Assembly: GCF_040436345.1 (NCBI RefSeq)
Contig: NC_133234.1
Coordinates: forward strand, 10,478,446 to 10,542,445
Length of the DNA: 64,000 nucleotides
Direction: 5' to 3'
Source: Pagrus major
Lineage: Eukaryota > Chordata > Actinopteri > Spariformes > Sparidae
Shown here: piece after piece, positions 34,601-48,200 of the stretch
Layout of the letters: each line of letters opens with the position of its first letter
Numbering within the stretch: position 1 is the stretch's first letter
The notes under the pieces: generated by a model
What the model was told of the DNA's origin: nothing
What the model saw: only the letters and a program-made list of their open reading frames with translations
The model's database searches: none
Program-made: the position numbers and the translations under genes

Positions 34601-37600
34601 AGCTGGACCTCATCAGCCATCGACAGCACAGAAACTGTCAGGTTGGTTTATGGAGACGATGTTGGTGTCGATGAGATTAAGCTAAAAACGTGGCAGGCTG
34701 TAGTCCAGTCCCAGTACTTTCGGTTTATTACAATGAAGCTTGTGTTATGGTTTAATTTTAAAGAACACAAATCTTTACAATGAAACTTTTAAATATGAAA
34801 TTGTCATCTAACCTGCAGCTTTTTACATGTTGCACCTGGCTGTGGGGAAGATATTTGCTAAACATCTGTTCTTCCTTTTTTTTGTCCTATGCACAGATTG
34901 AACGGCGCATGGAGTTGGTGCGTGTGGTGTCCCACAACACACACAAGAGGATGGTGTCATGTCTACAGGGACACATCGGGGCAGATGCAGAGAAGAGACA
35001 TGTGAGACATCAAAGCCTTTGTCATAGCTCCAGTTGACCTTTTAAAACAAACTAACCAGATCAACTGTTCCAGGATGTGTAAAAAGTTAATTTTCGCCTC
35101 CCACACAAATTTTGAGTTGTCACTGTTTTCAAAGTGTCCACAGTAGGCCTTCAGTCGATGATTTGTTTTTTGTGTTTTCTACCCCACACCACCCAAAAAA
35201 TGCACTACAGTCCGTACCACGCCTCTATACAGGAAATGGTCAGGTAAAAACACTGATTATTATTCCTCCACCTCTCTGGTTCTCGGCACCACTTGCTCCA
35301 TTTCCCATTCAGACATCTGTCATCTTTATTCACCGTGCATGAACCTCTTGCCTTTGGGATTCTCTGGTAAAAACAGGATGTTGAACACTCATAAATGTTT
35401 TACACTATTGTGTAACTTTGAAATTGATAGACGTCTGACTTCCCTTGTTTGCATCTTTAATCCCATTTAATGTCTGTATTTTCCTCCTGTGCTCAGAAAG
35501 CTCTCTTCCTATTTCCTGGTTGTGAATTTACTGTTCAATGGAAAGTCCTTGGTGAATTTTCCATTGGCTTGAACATCAAATACTGAAACTGCTGTATGGA
35601 AATGGCTGCTTTTTGTGCATGTCTTTATGCATATGTCTAATCATTGTGTGCATCTGTTTTTCTTCTACACACACACAACAGAAAAAGCTTCCTCTGACTT
35701 CACTATCCCAGGCGATGGTGGAAGGTGGAAACCAGCTGGGAGAAGACTCCTTGATAGGGTGAGTTTGTGATTGATTGACGGGCCGGATAACCAATCGCTC
35801 CTCCTTGGCAACTGTTGTTAATGGAGCAGATGCACCCCAGGGAGTGTGAAATATGAGGCCACGCATTTAGGGCAAGCAATCTGCCCAGTTTGGTTTTCTG
35901 TAGACGGGACTTTCAGCAGTTCCCTTTCCATGAGATTCAGATCACCCATTGTGACCGAGAGCAACACGCAAAACGGGAGCAGACAGATCAGAGTTGAGGA
36001 TCTAGAAAGTGAATGTCTCCAAATGTATGCAGCAGCGAGCGTGTCTGTCTGGAAGTAATGAGGAAGGGAAAGTACGCCAGTTGGTCTGCTAGTAAATGTG
36101 ATGCATTCATGTAAACAGTCAGCTTAGACTGTGTTGTTCTTCATTTCAAAGCTTTCATTGGCCCAAAACCCAGATTCATGTAGACGAACTTGCACTAGGT
36201 CACTGTGTGCGCCTGGCTTTGGGCAGCTAGAAATGATGATGTTACAATAACCTGGTTTTGTTTTCCGTTATTGACTGGGAACAGAGGAAAAGCTGCTGTC
36301 CCAGATTGTCATCCCTCTGTGTTTTTATATTTTGTCAGGAAGACCTCATGTCGTCAATAGTGCTGGCATGATAATGAGACATGACTAGACAGACTTATGT
36401 TGAGGTTTTAACACCCTTCCCTCTCGTTGCGCCGATGCGTGTGTTCACAGGAAGATGATGGAAGTGTGCGGCGATGCAGAGAACCGCCTGGCATCAGAGC
36501 TGATGCTACATGAGCTGCAGATAGAGAAGGATGTTCTGGATCCCCTCAGCCAGCTAGCAGAGGTAAGAACCCTCACAGCAACTAAACACAAGTTAAATAT
36601 TTAAAACACTTTCTCAGCTCTTTGCTTGTTTTTGAGTGCAGTCACACCCCTACTATTTGCTTTCTTTGGTCTAATAATAGTGGAATAGATTATTTAATAG
36701 GATTTTTGTTGTTTGGGCTGACACTGTATGGGTGCAAATGGAGTAGAGCTTTTAACAGAGGTTGAATGGACTCGAAAAGTATGTTCCACATCGACCTGTT
36801 TTGGTAATGTGATCCTGTGAGGTTGGATAAGTCAAAACAAACTGATGCCAATCCTGGTAACACTGGCTAAGCATGAGGCCTTTTCTCTTTGTCATGACAG
36901 ACTGTGGGTTTGCCACCTGTTCATTTTGTTATACTAAGTTTTCCAAACACAAGTAACTTTCGACTATCAGACATCTGTAACTTTGTACCTGTAAACACAA
37001 CATCCAAAATTATATTGAGTTGTTTTCATGTACAAGGTTGTACCTTGCACTTCTGGGCCGACACCTCCATTTACAGGCTTCTAACTGTGATTCTTCTGCA
37101 ACGTTATTGTTAACACCAGTTCAAAAAAAAGAGTAAATGCTCCAACACTTTGAATCAACCATTCCATACCTGCAAACAGTCAGTGGTATTTCTATTATTT
37201 TCTTGTTTCAAAGAAAAGTTCAGTGGAAAAATCTTCCTCCAGGAAGAACAATCAGAACAATCGTCTCATTCAACTTGTGTGTGTTGTGGATCTGTTTTTT
37301 TGTAGGTGGACATTCCCAACATCCTGAAGCAGAGAAAACAGCTGGCCAAATTGGTGCTGGACTATGATTCTGCCAGAGCAAGGTTTATCTCCGCCTACAG
37401 CTGACTGTTTTTTTATAAAGTTATATTTACTAAATTTTAATTATTTGTCAGTATATGCATCCAGACCATACTTTAGGACTTGTACATGTCTTGCAAGCTT
37501 AGAAAATGCTTGATTTTCAGCATAATCTGGTGTTTCATCTACAGTTACTCATGTAAACCAAACATCTTTTTATATTTGAAATGAAACCATCTGTTGTCAT

Positions 37601-39215
37601 CTATTTGTTGCCTCCTGGTGACGAAATTGGCACGAGTTAAATAATCATGATCAAAACATACAATCAAATTATTCACAATTGCATTTATAGTAATGAAGAT
37701 GCTCCAAGATGCTCCAAGAGTCTTTTGAGGTTCTCAAGAAACTATCGGTTTAGTTACCTTAAAACAATTTGAAGTTATCTCTTAAAACTGTATGAACCCT
37801 GACTCTTAAACAGTGTAATAATCTTAAAAAACTTTAATCAAAGCCAACCCACTCCTGACTGTCCATATTAGGCCTGGATTATTTCTATATCTATGAGTTT
37901 GTCTCTTCCCATTTTTCCAATTTTCCATTTTTCCCTCGTCTCCCCAAACTCAGATGGTTGCAGGCAACCAAGTCAATAATCTCAGGAACAAACACTCAGG
38001 CACTGACGGCCAAGGCTGACCTACTCAAGGAGGAGATGGATGAGGCCATGAACAAAGTGGAGCTTTGCAAGGTAACCAGCATGAATGTAGAAGACTCAGG
38101 TGTCTTGAAATGGAAAATATTATGGTCTTATTTATCAAAGTCATAGCAGGGAATACCACCAGTTATGCACAGTCGGGGTCATGAAAAGAACCTTTGCTAG
38201 GTGGTTTGGAAAACTGGCTTGATGTCATTATATGCAGATGACAAGCTTTTAATAAATGAAGGCAATGTAGTATGTGGTTTATTTTCCAGCCCTGCTTCTT
38301 ACACTAGTGTCTTAGATCCTGAGTGAATGTGTAGGCCAGCGGTCATTTATGGCCTTATGAGTTAACGAAACTCGAAGTAGTCAACAACTGGACTTCCCGA
38401 GACCCTCGGGCCCCCTGACCCAGTTTGCTGACACACACAAATGACTGAAAGTGCCCCGTCAGCTCAGCGTGTGTGTTTGCATCTCCTGAATTGAATCACT
38501 GGTGAGTTTCAGAGCTTAGCGGCCGCCTGATGTGTCAGGTTTTCTGTCCAGGAAGCACAGGGCCTTGTGTTTCCCCTTCACAAGTTCTCCCTCCCAGCCT
38601 CACTGAGTACTGCCAACAGCGGGAGGATTTATGACTCACACTGAGCACGGAGCAGAGGCTTAGCTGACTGCTGACGTCTGTCATTGTGCCACCTGAAATC
38701 CACATTCGTTTGATGGATGAGATGGAAGATGTTTGTTAAATTACTAAGAGTTTAGAGCAGCAAAGTGACCCTTCTTGTTCTTACTGTAAAGTCTCATTGT
38801 GAAGATCATGCTTATCATCTCTCAGTGCTAAATCTAACAGTCTAAATTCCTGTCTTTATCACGCAGGATCAACTGGCTGCAGACATGTACAGCTTTTTCT
38901 CAAAAGAAGGGGACTATGCCCGCTACTTTGTAACAGTGAGTACAGCATGTCAACAAGCCGAACATGTGTTTCTGTGGGAATATTCACAGCTGCACAGGAA
39001 CTGGGGAACATAGACTTGGCCAGCCATTTTATTTACTTTGCTGTCATGTCTTTTACTGCTCGTCTGATTCGACTCTCCACCCCCCCCACCCCCCATCTAT
39101 TCCTCTCTGTGGTTTCTTTTTTTGTTTCTGTAGCTCTTAGAAGCTCAAGCTGATTACCACAGAAAGTCTCTCACTGTTCTGGAGAATGTCTTGCCAACCA
39201 TCCAGGCACAGCAAG
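19614..39215 (+). CDS. arhgap17: arhgap17 exons 1-9: BAR domain
   Basis: These nine exons encode residues 1-244. They comprise a basic amphipathic start (MKKQFNRMKQLANQ) and then long helices with hallmarks of the RICH/SH3BP1 BAR fold: ERRMELVRVVSHNTHKR, LASELMLHELQIEKDVLDPL, QRKQLAKLVLDYDSARARW and EAQADYHRKSLTVLENVLP. The domain binds and bends membrane as a dimer (family knowledge). Most of the gene's length is here because introns 1 and 2 span 10.3 and 4.9 kb. Confidence 0.93.
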
Positions 39216-42200
39216 GTAATAATACATTCATGCACACGCAAAACACTGCAGCGCTGTTGAAAGAAGTTACATACAAGACGGCTCTGTGTGGCGCATGATA
39301 TAGGACCTCTTGACATGTTTCCTGGAGAACGCACGTGTGCCTTTTCCCCTGTTTTTCTCTGGTTCCTGTGTTGTTTGGTGTCCCTTTAAACAACCCTTTT
39401 CCTGTTGCACACTGGGGACGCTTGTGCCCAAAGGTGTTGCTAGGACGAGAAACAGTTTCTCATTCACTTTTCCAACCGGCTTGAGAAATGAAACCAGCTA
39501 CTGTACCTTTCAATTATATCACTCTACTGTGTTTTTCTACCAGAAGTTGTTCCAGTTGCGGTAATAGTTAAAGGCCACAACTGAGGCCCAGATATTAAAG
39601 AATAGTCTTTTGTTTTCACCGCTCTGCCCTCCAGAAGTAATCAAATTTTCCGTTTTGCAAACATGTCTCCTCCCTAAGCTCCTTCACTAGGTTTTTTGTC
39701 TTTTTCTCACTCATGTGTACCGTGTCTTATTCAAGGACTTTGTTTTTTTTCTCTGTGCTGAACACATGTGGTCCAAACCAGACGAGCCTGGTCTACCAGC
39801 ATGTGGCGATGACTCACGAGCTCCACACACACACACACACACACCCCTGGTCACATCACACCCACCTGGGTTTTTTGCGAGCTCTTCCCCCCTCCTCGCT
39901 CCTCTGCCTCCATGTTCACTTGCACATTATTAGCTCACACACACACATGCACAGATAAACACAGAGCGACGGCTGGCTCGGAGCATGTGGTTATTATTTG
40001 ACGGCACCCTGTAAGGGGAGCGAGGACTGGTTTGGGAACTGGCCCCAGGGAGAGCTGTTGACCCAGAAATCTGCCATCCAGAGCAGCAACAGCCTTGTTC
40101 AGAGTTGATTTTTTTAGATATTTATTTATTTATGCATACCAGCGTGGTAGACGGGGCACACAAATATTCTGCAACAGCTTCAGATTTGAAACAGTATGAA
40201 TTAAATTAAAGTGTTGTATGGCTGACTCTGTCTCTTCTTTGTGTGCAGACTCGTGGACAGAGAAGCCTGCATTTGGCACCGGGCTGGACGAACACCTGAA
40301 AAGGAGCGGAAGAGAGATCGCCCTGCCGTTAGAGGCCTGTGTCATGATGCTTCTAGAGACTGGCATGAAGGAGGAGGTAAGAAACGGGGGAGGGTTATAC
40401 AGGGAGAGGACAAGGAAATATGCCCTGTAGCAATGTGATGTACAGATTAGGGGTGTCACAGTTTCAATTTTGAATCGATTAAAATCTACTTTCAATTTCG
40501 ATCATGACTTGGAAGCCAACTGGATAGAGTCAAACTGTTGTTGTAAAATACCCCTATCCTGGGGACCTCCGGCCCTGCATGTTTTAGACGTTTCTCTAAC
40601 ACACCTGATTTGAATGTATTGTTGTTATCAGGCTTCTGCAGAGATGATTATTCGAATCAGGTATATTGGAGAAACATCTAAAACATGCAGGGCAGAAAAA
40701 TACTGGCCTATACTTTCAAGTGCAGTATTTATTTTTTTTACATTAATGTTGATTCATTTTAACTGTTTGCAGAAGGGGTTGCCCACTGTGACGACTACAA
40801 AATGAATTAGCACCCACCTCTGCAGCTCTGGAGCTTTTTATTCTCATTAGAACTGAAATTGTTAGTCAATGAATCCATCAACAGAGAGTTATTTTGACAA
40901 TTAAGTGATCAACAGAATGCTACCAAATAACAGTTATGACGTAATGTCAAAGACGTGTATGTCCAAAGCTCCTGTGCTAGCAGTGTAAACACCAACAGTC
41001 CCAAGGTAATCTGGCTAGCTGCATGACTAACTGAGCTAACAAGCTAACAGTGATAGTCACTGTTAGCTTGTTGGCTCAGTTAGTCATGCAGCTAGCCAGA
41101 TTAGTCATGAAATATGATATGAAATATTGTATAAACAGAATACAGTTAGCAGCAGTTAGCTGTTACTCTGGTGAAATCATGCCCCTATTTGTTGGGAGTA
41201 TGAATTCAACAAGTGACCAATACTTACATATTTCACCTTTAAGTCATTTTGAAACAAAAATGCAAAAATTTGTTTTCTGTAATGGCTATTTTGAATACAC
41301 AAGACATGAAGGTGGCAGCTTGTGCTCTGGGAAAATGTAACAGGCATTTTTCACTATTCTCAGACATTTTATTACAGACAATTATTCCAGTCAGTTTTAT
41401 CAAGCTCGTATTCAGTGGCAGCTGTTCTCAACAGACAAGCAATGATAAAGCCTCTGTACGTTCTCTTCCCAGAACCAAAGTCTTTTTTCGCAGACAGATC
41501 TTTCCCTCAAAATTTGTAGGTGGAGACCAAAACTGAGCTCAAAGTAAAGGGAATTTTGGCCTCCAATGTGGATTCATCAGCCGGCTAAAGACACAACTGC
41601 TGTTTGCTAATAAATAATGTACCAACTTTTATCAGTTTTTACTTAAATTTGTCGCATTTTGCTTTTATCGATTTCAGAGTTTTTTTCTTGAATTTTCCTT
41701 TCCACTCAGGTATTTTATGTGCAAATTGAAAATAAGCTTAAAAAGATGGAAACCCATCTTATGTCTGGGCTGTTTGTAGAAGCCAATAACTCTATTGATG
41801 TCTGTGGTCAGTTGTTTTGCAGCTTGGTTTCAGCTTTAAACAATAACCAACCATCTGACATTTGTGATTTGCGTAACTTGTTATCTTTCTTTCAGCTGAT
41901 TCCCTGTACAGTATTTCATAACACAGGATGAGATTTTGTTTGTTCAACTGACTTGACAGCTCTTGTGTCACCATGGAAGAAAGAGAAGTGCTGACATAGC
42001 TCATTAAATGTCACATGGAGCTGTGGCTGCGATTAGAGGCTCCATTGGTCATTGATATAATTGAAACCAAGCTGTAAATTGTTTGTTCACATGAACATCT
42101 TAAGGCGGACAGACGAGCTGTAAACAGGGGAAACTCCTGCATTTCCAAAATACTCTTCCAAAGAAAGTGTCACCCGTTATGCTGCAGTGCTGATTTATGA

Positions 42201-45200
42201 AATGTTTGTGATGTCCCCTCCCCGAAACAAATTTAGAATACAATAGAATCTACTTGTCTCCTGTCCATAAATCAGATTCCTGTGTGTGTGTGTGTGTGTG
42301 TTTGTGTGTTTACATGTCTGTGCAGAGAGAGTGCAAGTGTTAGCTGCAAAGCACATTATTTGTCTCCCTATTTATTCCCTGGTGAGTCCAGTCTGTGTCA
42401 TTATGGTGTGAAGACAGCCTTTTTTTATGTGTCAAAGTAAAGAGCTTGCTGTGCTGTGAGTGGTGGGTGTGTTTGTTTGCCGATTTTAAGGTTTCATTAT
42501 GTGCAGCTGGCAGGGGGAGTTTATGTAGTGGATTTATACAGAGCCTATCTGTAATTGAGCGGTAAGGAAGTGTGCGTGAGTGTGTACATTTCAGTGAAAG
42601 CACAGGGTTTGTGTGCGCATTGAATGGCTTCATGTATCTTTGTTGTTGCACACTGGTGATGTTACTGTGGTTTATTTGTCCGTGTGTGTTTGTGTTTTTT
42701 GTGTCAGGGTCTATTCAGGATCGCAGCAGGGGCATCCAAGCTAAAGAAGCTAAAGGCAGCGCTGGATTGTTCCACGTCGCAACTGGAGGAGTTCTACTCT
42801 GACCCCCATGCTGTCGCTGGTACGTCCCAAACCAGAGCAATAGTTAAAGAAAATGATCTTTTCGTCTTTATTTCAACTCATTCATTTATAGACATTAAAA
42901 GCGGAAACAGACAACTTTGTAACTTTCTCTCCAAGTGGTTTCCAAGTGGTATTTTGTTGGCCCTGCTGTCACAAAGACAACCTGATCACTAATGCTAGTA
43001 GCAGGAAAAAAACCTAGATGTTTGTTTCTTTTTTTCCTAGTTTCCTTGAGGCTGGTATTCTCTTCAAGCATTAGCTAGCAGTGGTGTTAGCAATTTGGCT
43101 ACAGCTGGCAGTCCGACCACTGTGTAAAGCAAAAGACGACCGTAAGAAACCCCCATCTGGATGATATGATATAGGCAGAGTAAAACAGGTGGTTGTATTA
43201 GTAAGTGGGCAGGTGTTGTTACTTAGCAACTGGGGATAGCTACCAATAGCTACTGGGGAAAATGAGTTCTCTTCCTGTTTGTTCGCACGGTGGCAGCCAC
43301 GTTTCCCTTTTGCCCTAAATCAGGCCTTAATTTGTCCTTTAAAAAATCCAGCCCGGTGGCAGGCAGAGAAGCATCGTATACTGTAAGTGACCTTTATTGG
43401 GAACCAATCTATACGTGTTTCAGCAAAAAAGTTGTCTATTTCCACTTAAAAATTTAGTAGTATTTGTGTTTTCTTGTCATCTCAGAATCTACAAGTCACA
43501 GTATTAGCATAGGAATTTCTCCCTTTGCAGAGAAACTGTTTCAGCTCTACTTGAAATCAATTGACCCTACCAAAGTCCAAAAGGACTGCCTTTTTTCCCC
43601 CCGTGGTCCAATAACAGTTAAGCGAGCTTAGTACCCCGATGTACCTCGATCAACTTTCCCGTTTACTGTTCAACTTACATGTTTAGAATAGAAACTTTCT
43701 ATCTGGTTAAACAGGACCAGTGACGCCATGTTTCTTGTCAAGCTTGTCCAACCTAGCAGCTGTAACTAAGGGGGAGCAGGACTCAGGATCGGTCCATTAG
43801 TCGATCTATCAATGAGCTGTCAACGATGACGTAAATGATGATTAATGCTTTGAGTCATTTTTTAAGAATAAATCCAAATTCTCTTCAGCTTCTCTAAGGT
43901 GAACATTTCCTGGTTCCTTTACTCCTTTATGACAGTAAGCCAAAATCTTTGGGTTGTGGACAAAACAAGACATTTGAGGACGCCACCTCAGATTTGGAAA
44001 AAAGTGATCATCATTTTTTCAACGTTATGTACCAAACAATTAATTGATAAACGAAGAAAATTGACAGTTCGATCGATAATGAAAATAATCATTAGTTGCA
44101 GCTGTGATTTTAGGTGATGTTTTTTGCCAATCAATCAAAAATCTGTGTGAATATGTGGTTTCAGGAGCACTGAAGTCCTACCTGAGGGAACTCCCTGAAC
44201 CTCTCATGAGTTACCAGCTTTATGACGATTGGATTCAGGCATCCAGGCAAGGCTCATAATATTATTACTGCAAGTGAAATGTACCAGTATTGAGTGAATC
44301 TGTCACTGTACAGCAAAGAGTAATGATAGGATAATAAATTTGGGACACTGGGCCGTCTGGAGACTGGACTAATAATGTGCTTTCAATCATCTTACATTTT
44401 CTCTCTTTTCCAGTGTGACAGACCCAGACAAGAGGCTCCAGGCACTCTGGATTGTTTGTGATAAGCTACCAAAGAACAACAAAACCAACCTGAGGTTAGT
44501 TCAGAGAAGTCATGACAGCAGTGCTTCGGTTTCTTCTGTTGCACCTGTGCTCATAAGCTACCATGTTTTTCCTGCAGGTATCTGGTGAAGTTTCTGTCCA
44601 AACTGGCTCAGGACAGCGAGGTGAACAAAATGACTCCGAGCAACATCGCCATCGTCCTGGGGCCCAACCTGCTCTGGGCCAAGACTGAGGGGTGAGAGAA
44701 GAAGATGATATTGCCAATACATTATTTCATGTTAGTTTAAAAACGAGAAGTAAAGTAATGATCTCCGAGAGGCGCCGTCCTAGTTCAGGGTGGTGGAGAT
44801 TTCTACAAACGACAGTCTGTTATTTTAGCTTCTGCCAACAGCTCATTAAGCTAGAAAGCATCTCATTTTTGCTCATCTGTACGTGTCCACCCAGGAGTCT
44901 GGCTGAGATGGCTGCCGCTACCTCTGTGCACGTGGTGGCCATCGTGGAGCCCATCATTCAGCATGCTGACTGGTTCTTTCCTGAGGGTAGGTTCTGTGGA
45001 TGTTGAGCTCAAAGGCTACAATGACAACTCATCAAACAGATGGCATATATTCCCTCAAGTGCAAAAGTACATAAACCAAAGTCAATGTACTTTTCTTATA
45101 TCTATAAATGATTTACATTTATCTTTATGTCTTTATCAGGCTAATGGAAATCAGTCAACCTTTAGTCCCTGTATATTAGGCCAATAAGATGGTGGACTAT

Positions 45201-48200
45201 CTACACTGTCATCAGCATAACTGACCATCTCTGGTGCTCATACAGTCAGGGATGAAAGTTCAGTGACTTGTGCTGCACTTCGGTTGATTCCTGGCTATTT
45301 ATTACCTGTTGGTATGAGTCTAAGCATGACTCGAGTCCCTTATTTGATAGTTCCTCGCTCCTAGATCCTCACTTGAACCGGAAGTCATTGTGGTCCACTG
45401 TCTTGCATCGTTCGCAAGTTTTATGTTCTGTTTTCACCATTCAGTTCAAAATCTGTGTTAAGTTAAAGGACCACAAACAACTTTTTCCATTGTCAGAAAA
45501 ACTTTATCATCACGATCTTTTATTGGCCGATGGATACAATTAAATTCAGGGAGAGACTTTGTCAGCAAGAAAACATCTATCATCATTTATTTGCAGGATT
45601 ATTCATCGTCTTTTCAATTCAGTCACATTAGGCTGATCGATATTTTCCATAACTTGAAATAACAATGAATCCAGATGTATATAATGAATAAATAATATAA
45701 AGGCGCTCTGCCAGTAGAAGTGGTTGCTGTGCCTCTGAGCAGGACACAGTGCGTCTAAATATAGGCAAGAATGCAGCTTGTTATTCATGTGCAGTTGTTT
45801 GTTAAACGGGTAAGAGGCTGCAGAGAGAAAACACTGCTGCTCTGCACTGATAACTGTGCGCCCCTGTTAGTATGAGCGCATTAGTGCACGTGTGGGCTTC
45901 AAAAGTCTCTACAGCTGTTAAAGTCAACAGACAGCTGATCCAGCCGCGATCTGTTGCCGACATTACTGAAACCGACGCGACTTTGTGTGGCGTTAAAACA
46001 TATTTCCTCGCACGGTTTCCTTGCATCTCCACGTATTCTCGTCGGGAGCGTCTCCTGTGATGGACTGTGAAAGGCGTTAACCCCACGTAAGAATAAGGAA
46101 TATGTAGGAATGTATAGTGCTCATGCCAGTCGAGAACAAATAAAACTGAACATAAGAATCTTTCAAGACTGTCACTTGACTCTCTCCCCAGTGTTCATTT
46201 TGTTTTGCTAGGCTTTGCAGAGCATGTGTGACTGGTCATATGATGTCAGCTCCTCTTTACCCATAAAACCTTGTGTTGCGGGGTTGTTTCCTGAATTTGG
46301 ATCATGTTACAAACCATCTAACAAGCTGCACCAGGGCTCACTTGGATGAACACCAAGCCCCTCATGGTCTAGTGTTGAATAAGGCTGTCCAGTCATCACA
46401 TTTCAGGTTCTAAAAGTAAAAAAAACAAAAAAGTCAAACAAACATCTTCTTCATCATCTTTTGCTTGTGAGTGTTTTCAATTTGCTGTGTAATTCGACAA
46501 AGGAAGTGAAGTCCCCACCCCTTTCCTGCAGTACCCTTGTACAAGTTTTAAGGCTTTGGTTTTGGTTTCTGCAAATCTCTCCTCCTCTGCTCCTTCAGAT
46601 GTGGAGTTCAATGTGTCCGGCATGTTTGCGATGCCCACACCTGCATCCAACCACAACAATCACCTTGACTACGACTGTGGCACCATAGAGAGGAAGAGGC
46701 CCATCAGCATGGTGGGACCGGAGAACGACACGACGCGCAAAGACAAGTAATGAACCTGGAGTGTCTCCTTGGAAACCTCCTTGTTTCCAAGGTTTCTCTG
46801 ACTCATAACATTTCAACCCCAATTAATTGCTTTGGGAATAATTTTGGCTTTTTCTGGTCCCTTTCTTTTGCTTCTCTTAAAATCCGGGTACATTTCATAG
46901 AGTCCTTGTAATATGATCCTTAACACTGTTTTTAATAACTTCTCTCTGTGCTCTGGGATTACGGTGATTCTAATCTGTCACTCTCTGATCAAAGCTTCGG
47001 TGTTTTTGTTTTCTCCCCCCCCTCACTGTCTCCCCGCTCTCCCTGTGTAGCACCCCTAACAAGCACTCGGACCACACCCTCCGTAGAGGCAGTAACACCT
47101 TAGGTAGAAAGCAGCACACTTCACCTGCCTTCCAGCCTCCTTTACCCCCTGTGGAGGCTCCGGGGCAGGGGCACGTGGCCGGGCAGGTCCCCCAGCCCTC
47201 CGCTGAGCCCCAGCCCCAGCCACACGCTCCATCAGGGGGTTCGGGGCCTGAAGCTTCCCAGCATAGCTTGGCGCAGAATCTGGCTGCTCTGGCAGCCGCT
47301 CAGCAGCTTCTAGCCCAGCACACAGAGGAGCTCAGGTAAGGGCTGATCTCTGGAGAATGACACAGCATGCCAGACAAGAAAGATACTTTGAGTGGTGAGC
47401 TTATGGGAAGACATTAGTGCCTTCTCCCTGCACAGCTGAGGTCAGTCTGATCGAAGCGTAGTGGATTGTTAATGCATGCGTCACTGGTATCTTGCAGACA
47501 CAGCCTCTTCTCGTGGTCACTTTGTGTTTCTGTAGAAAAACCACAAGTTTTCTTACACCACCACCAGTTCCAGCTATGCAGACTTGTCTAAGTTCAGCCC
47601 ACAGACACGGCACAACAATGGCTTCTGTCATTCTCGCAGGGCCTCTTGACTTCCCATCCCTCCGCTTTCCTCCCCAAATCTCTGGAATCAGCAGGACCTT
47701 CACACTAACTGGCCCAAACTGCTTTGAAAAGGCTGGACATTGGTGCCTGTTATGCAACCACTGAAGGGTGTCTTTGATTTAGTTGGTGAAAGGACAACAT
47801 TCATATCCAGACAGATAACGCTATTCAGCTCAGCATTCTTGTGGTCCCACAGACTGTTGGGAAGGTACTTTCAGATGAGACACCCAGATTAGTTTCTCGA
47901 GGTTTACAATTCTGCTCAAAGAATCACCAAAAAACCATCCGGCAGTGGATGTTGTTGTGTAAGCAGAGCCCAGAGTGTCAGAAAGCTTGTAGGTTTAAAT
48001 TCTTTCTTTTTGTCTTCTTCCCCAAAGCAACCCAAAGCTGCGTGACTCCACGCCCGCCCAGACCCCTCTGCTCCAGAGGAACGGCTCTGGAGGTGGGGGC
48101 CAGGCATCAGGGCAGCTGGGCGCTGGGACTCCCGGGGCTGGACCCATGGGGCCCAGTCCGCATATGATGCGCAGAGGTAAGAGGACATTCCCATCATCCA

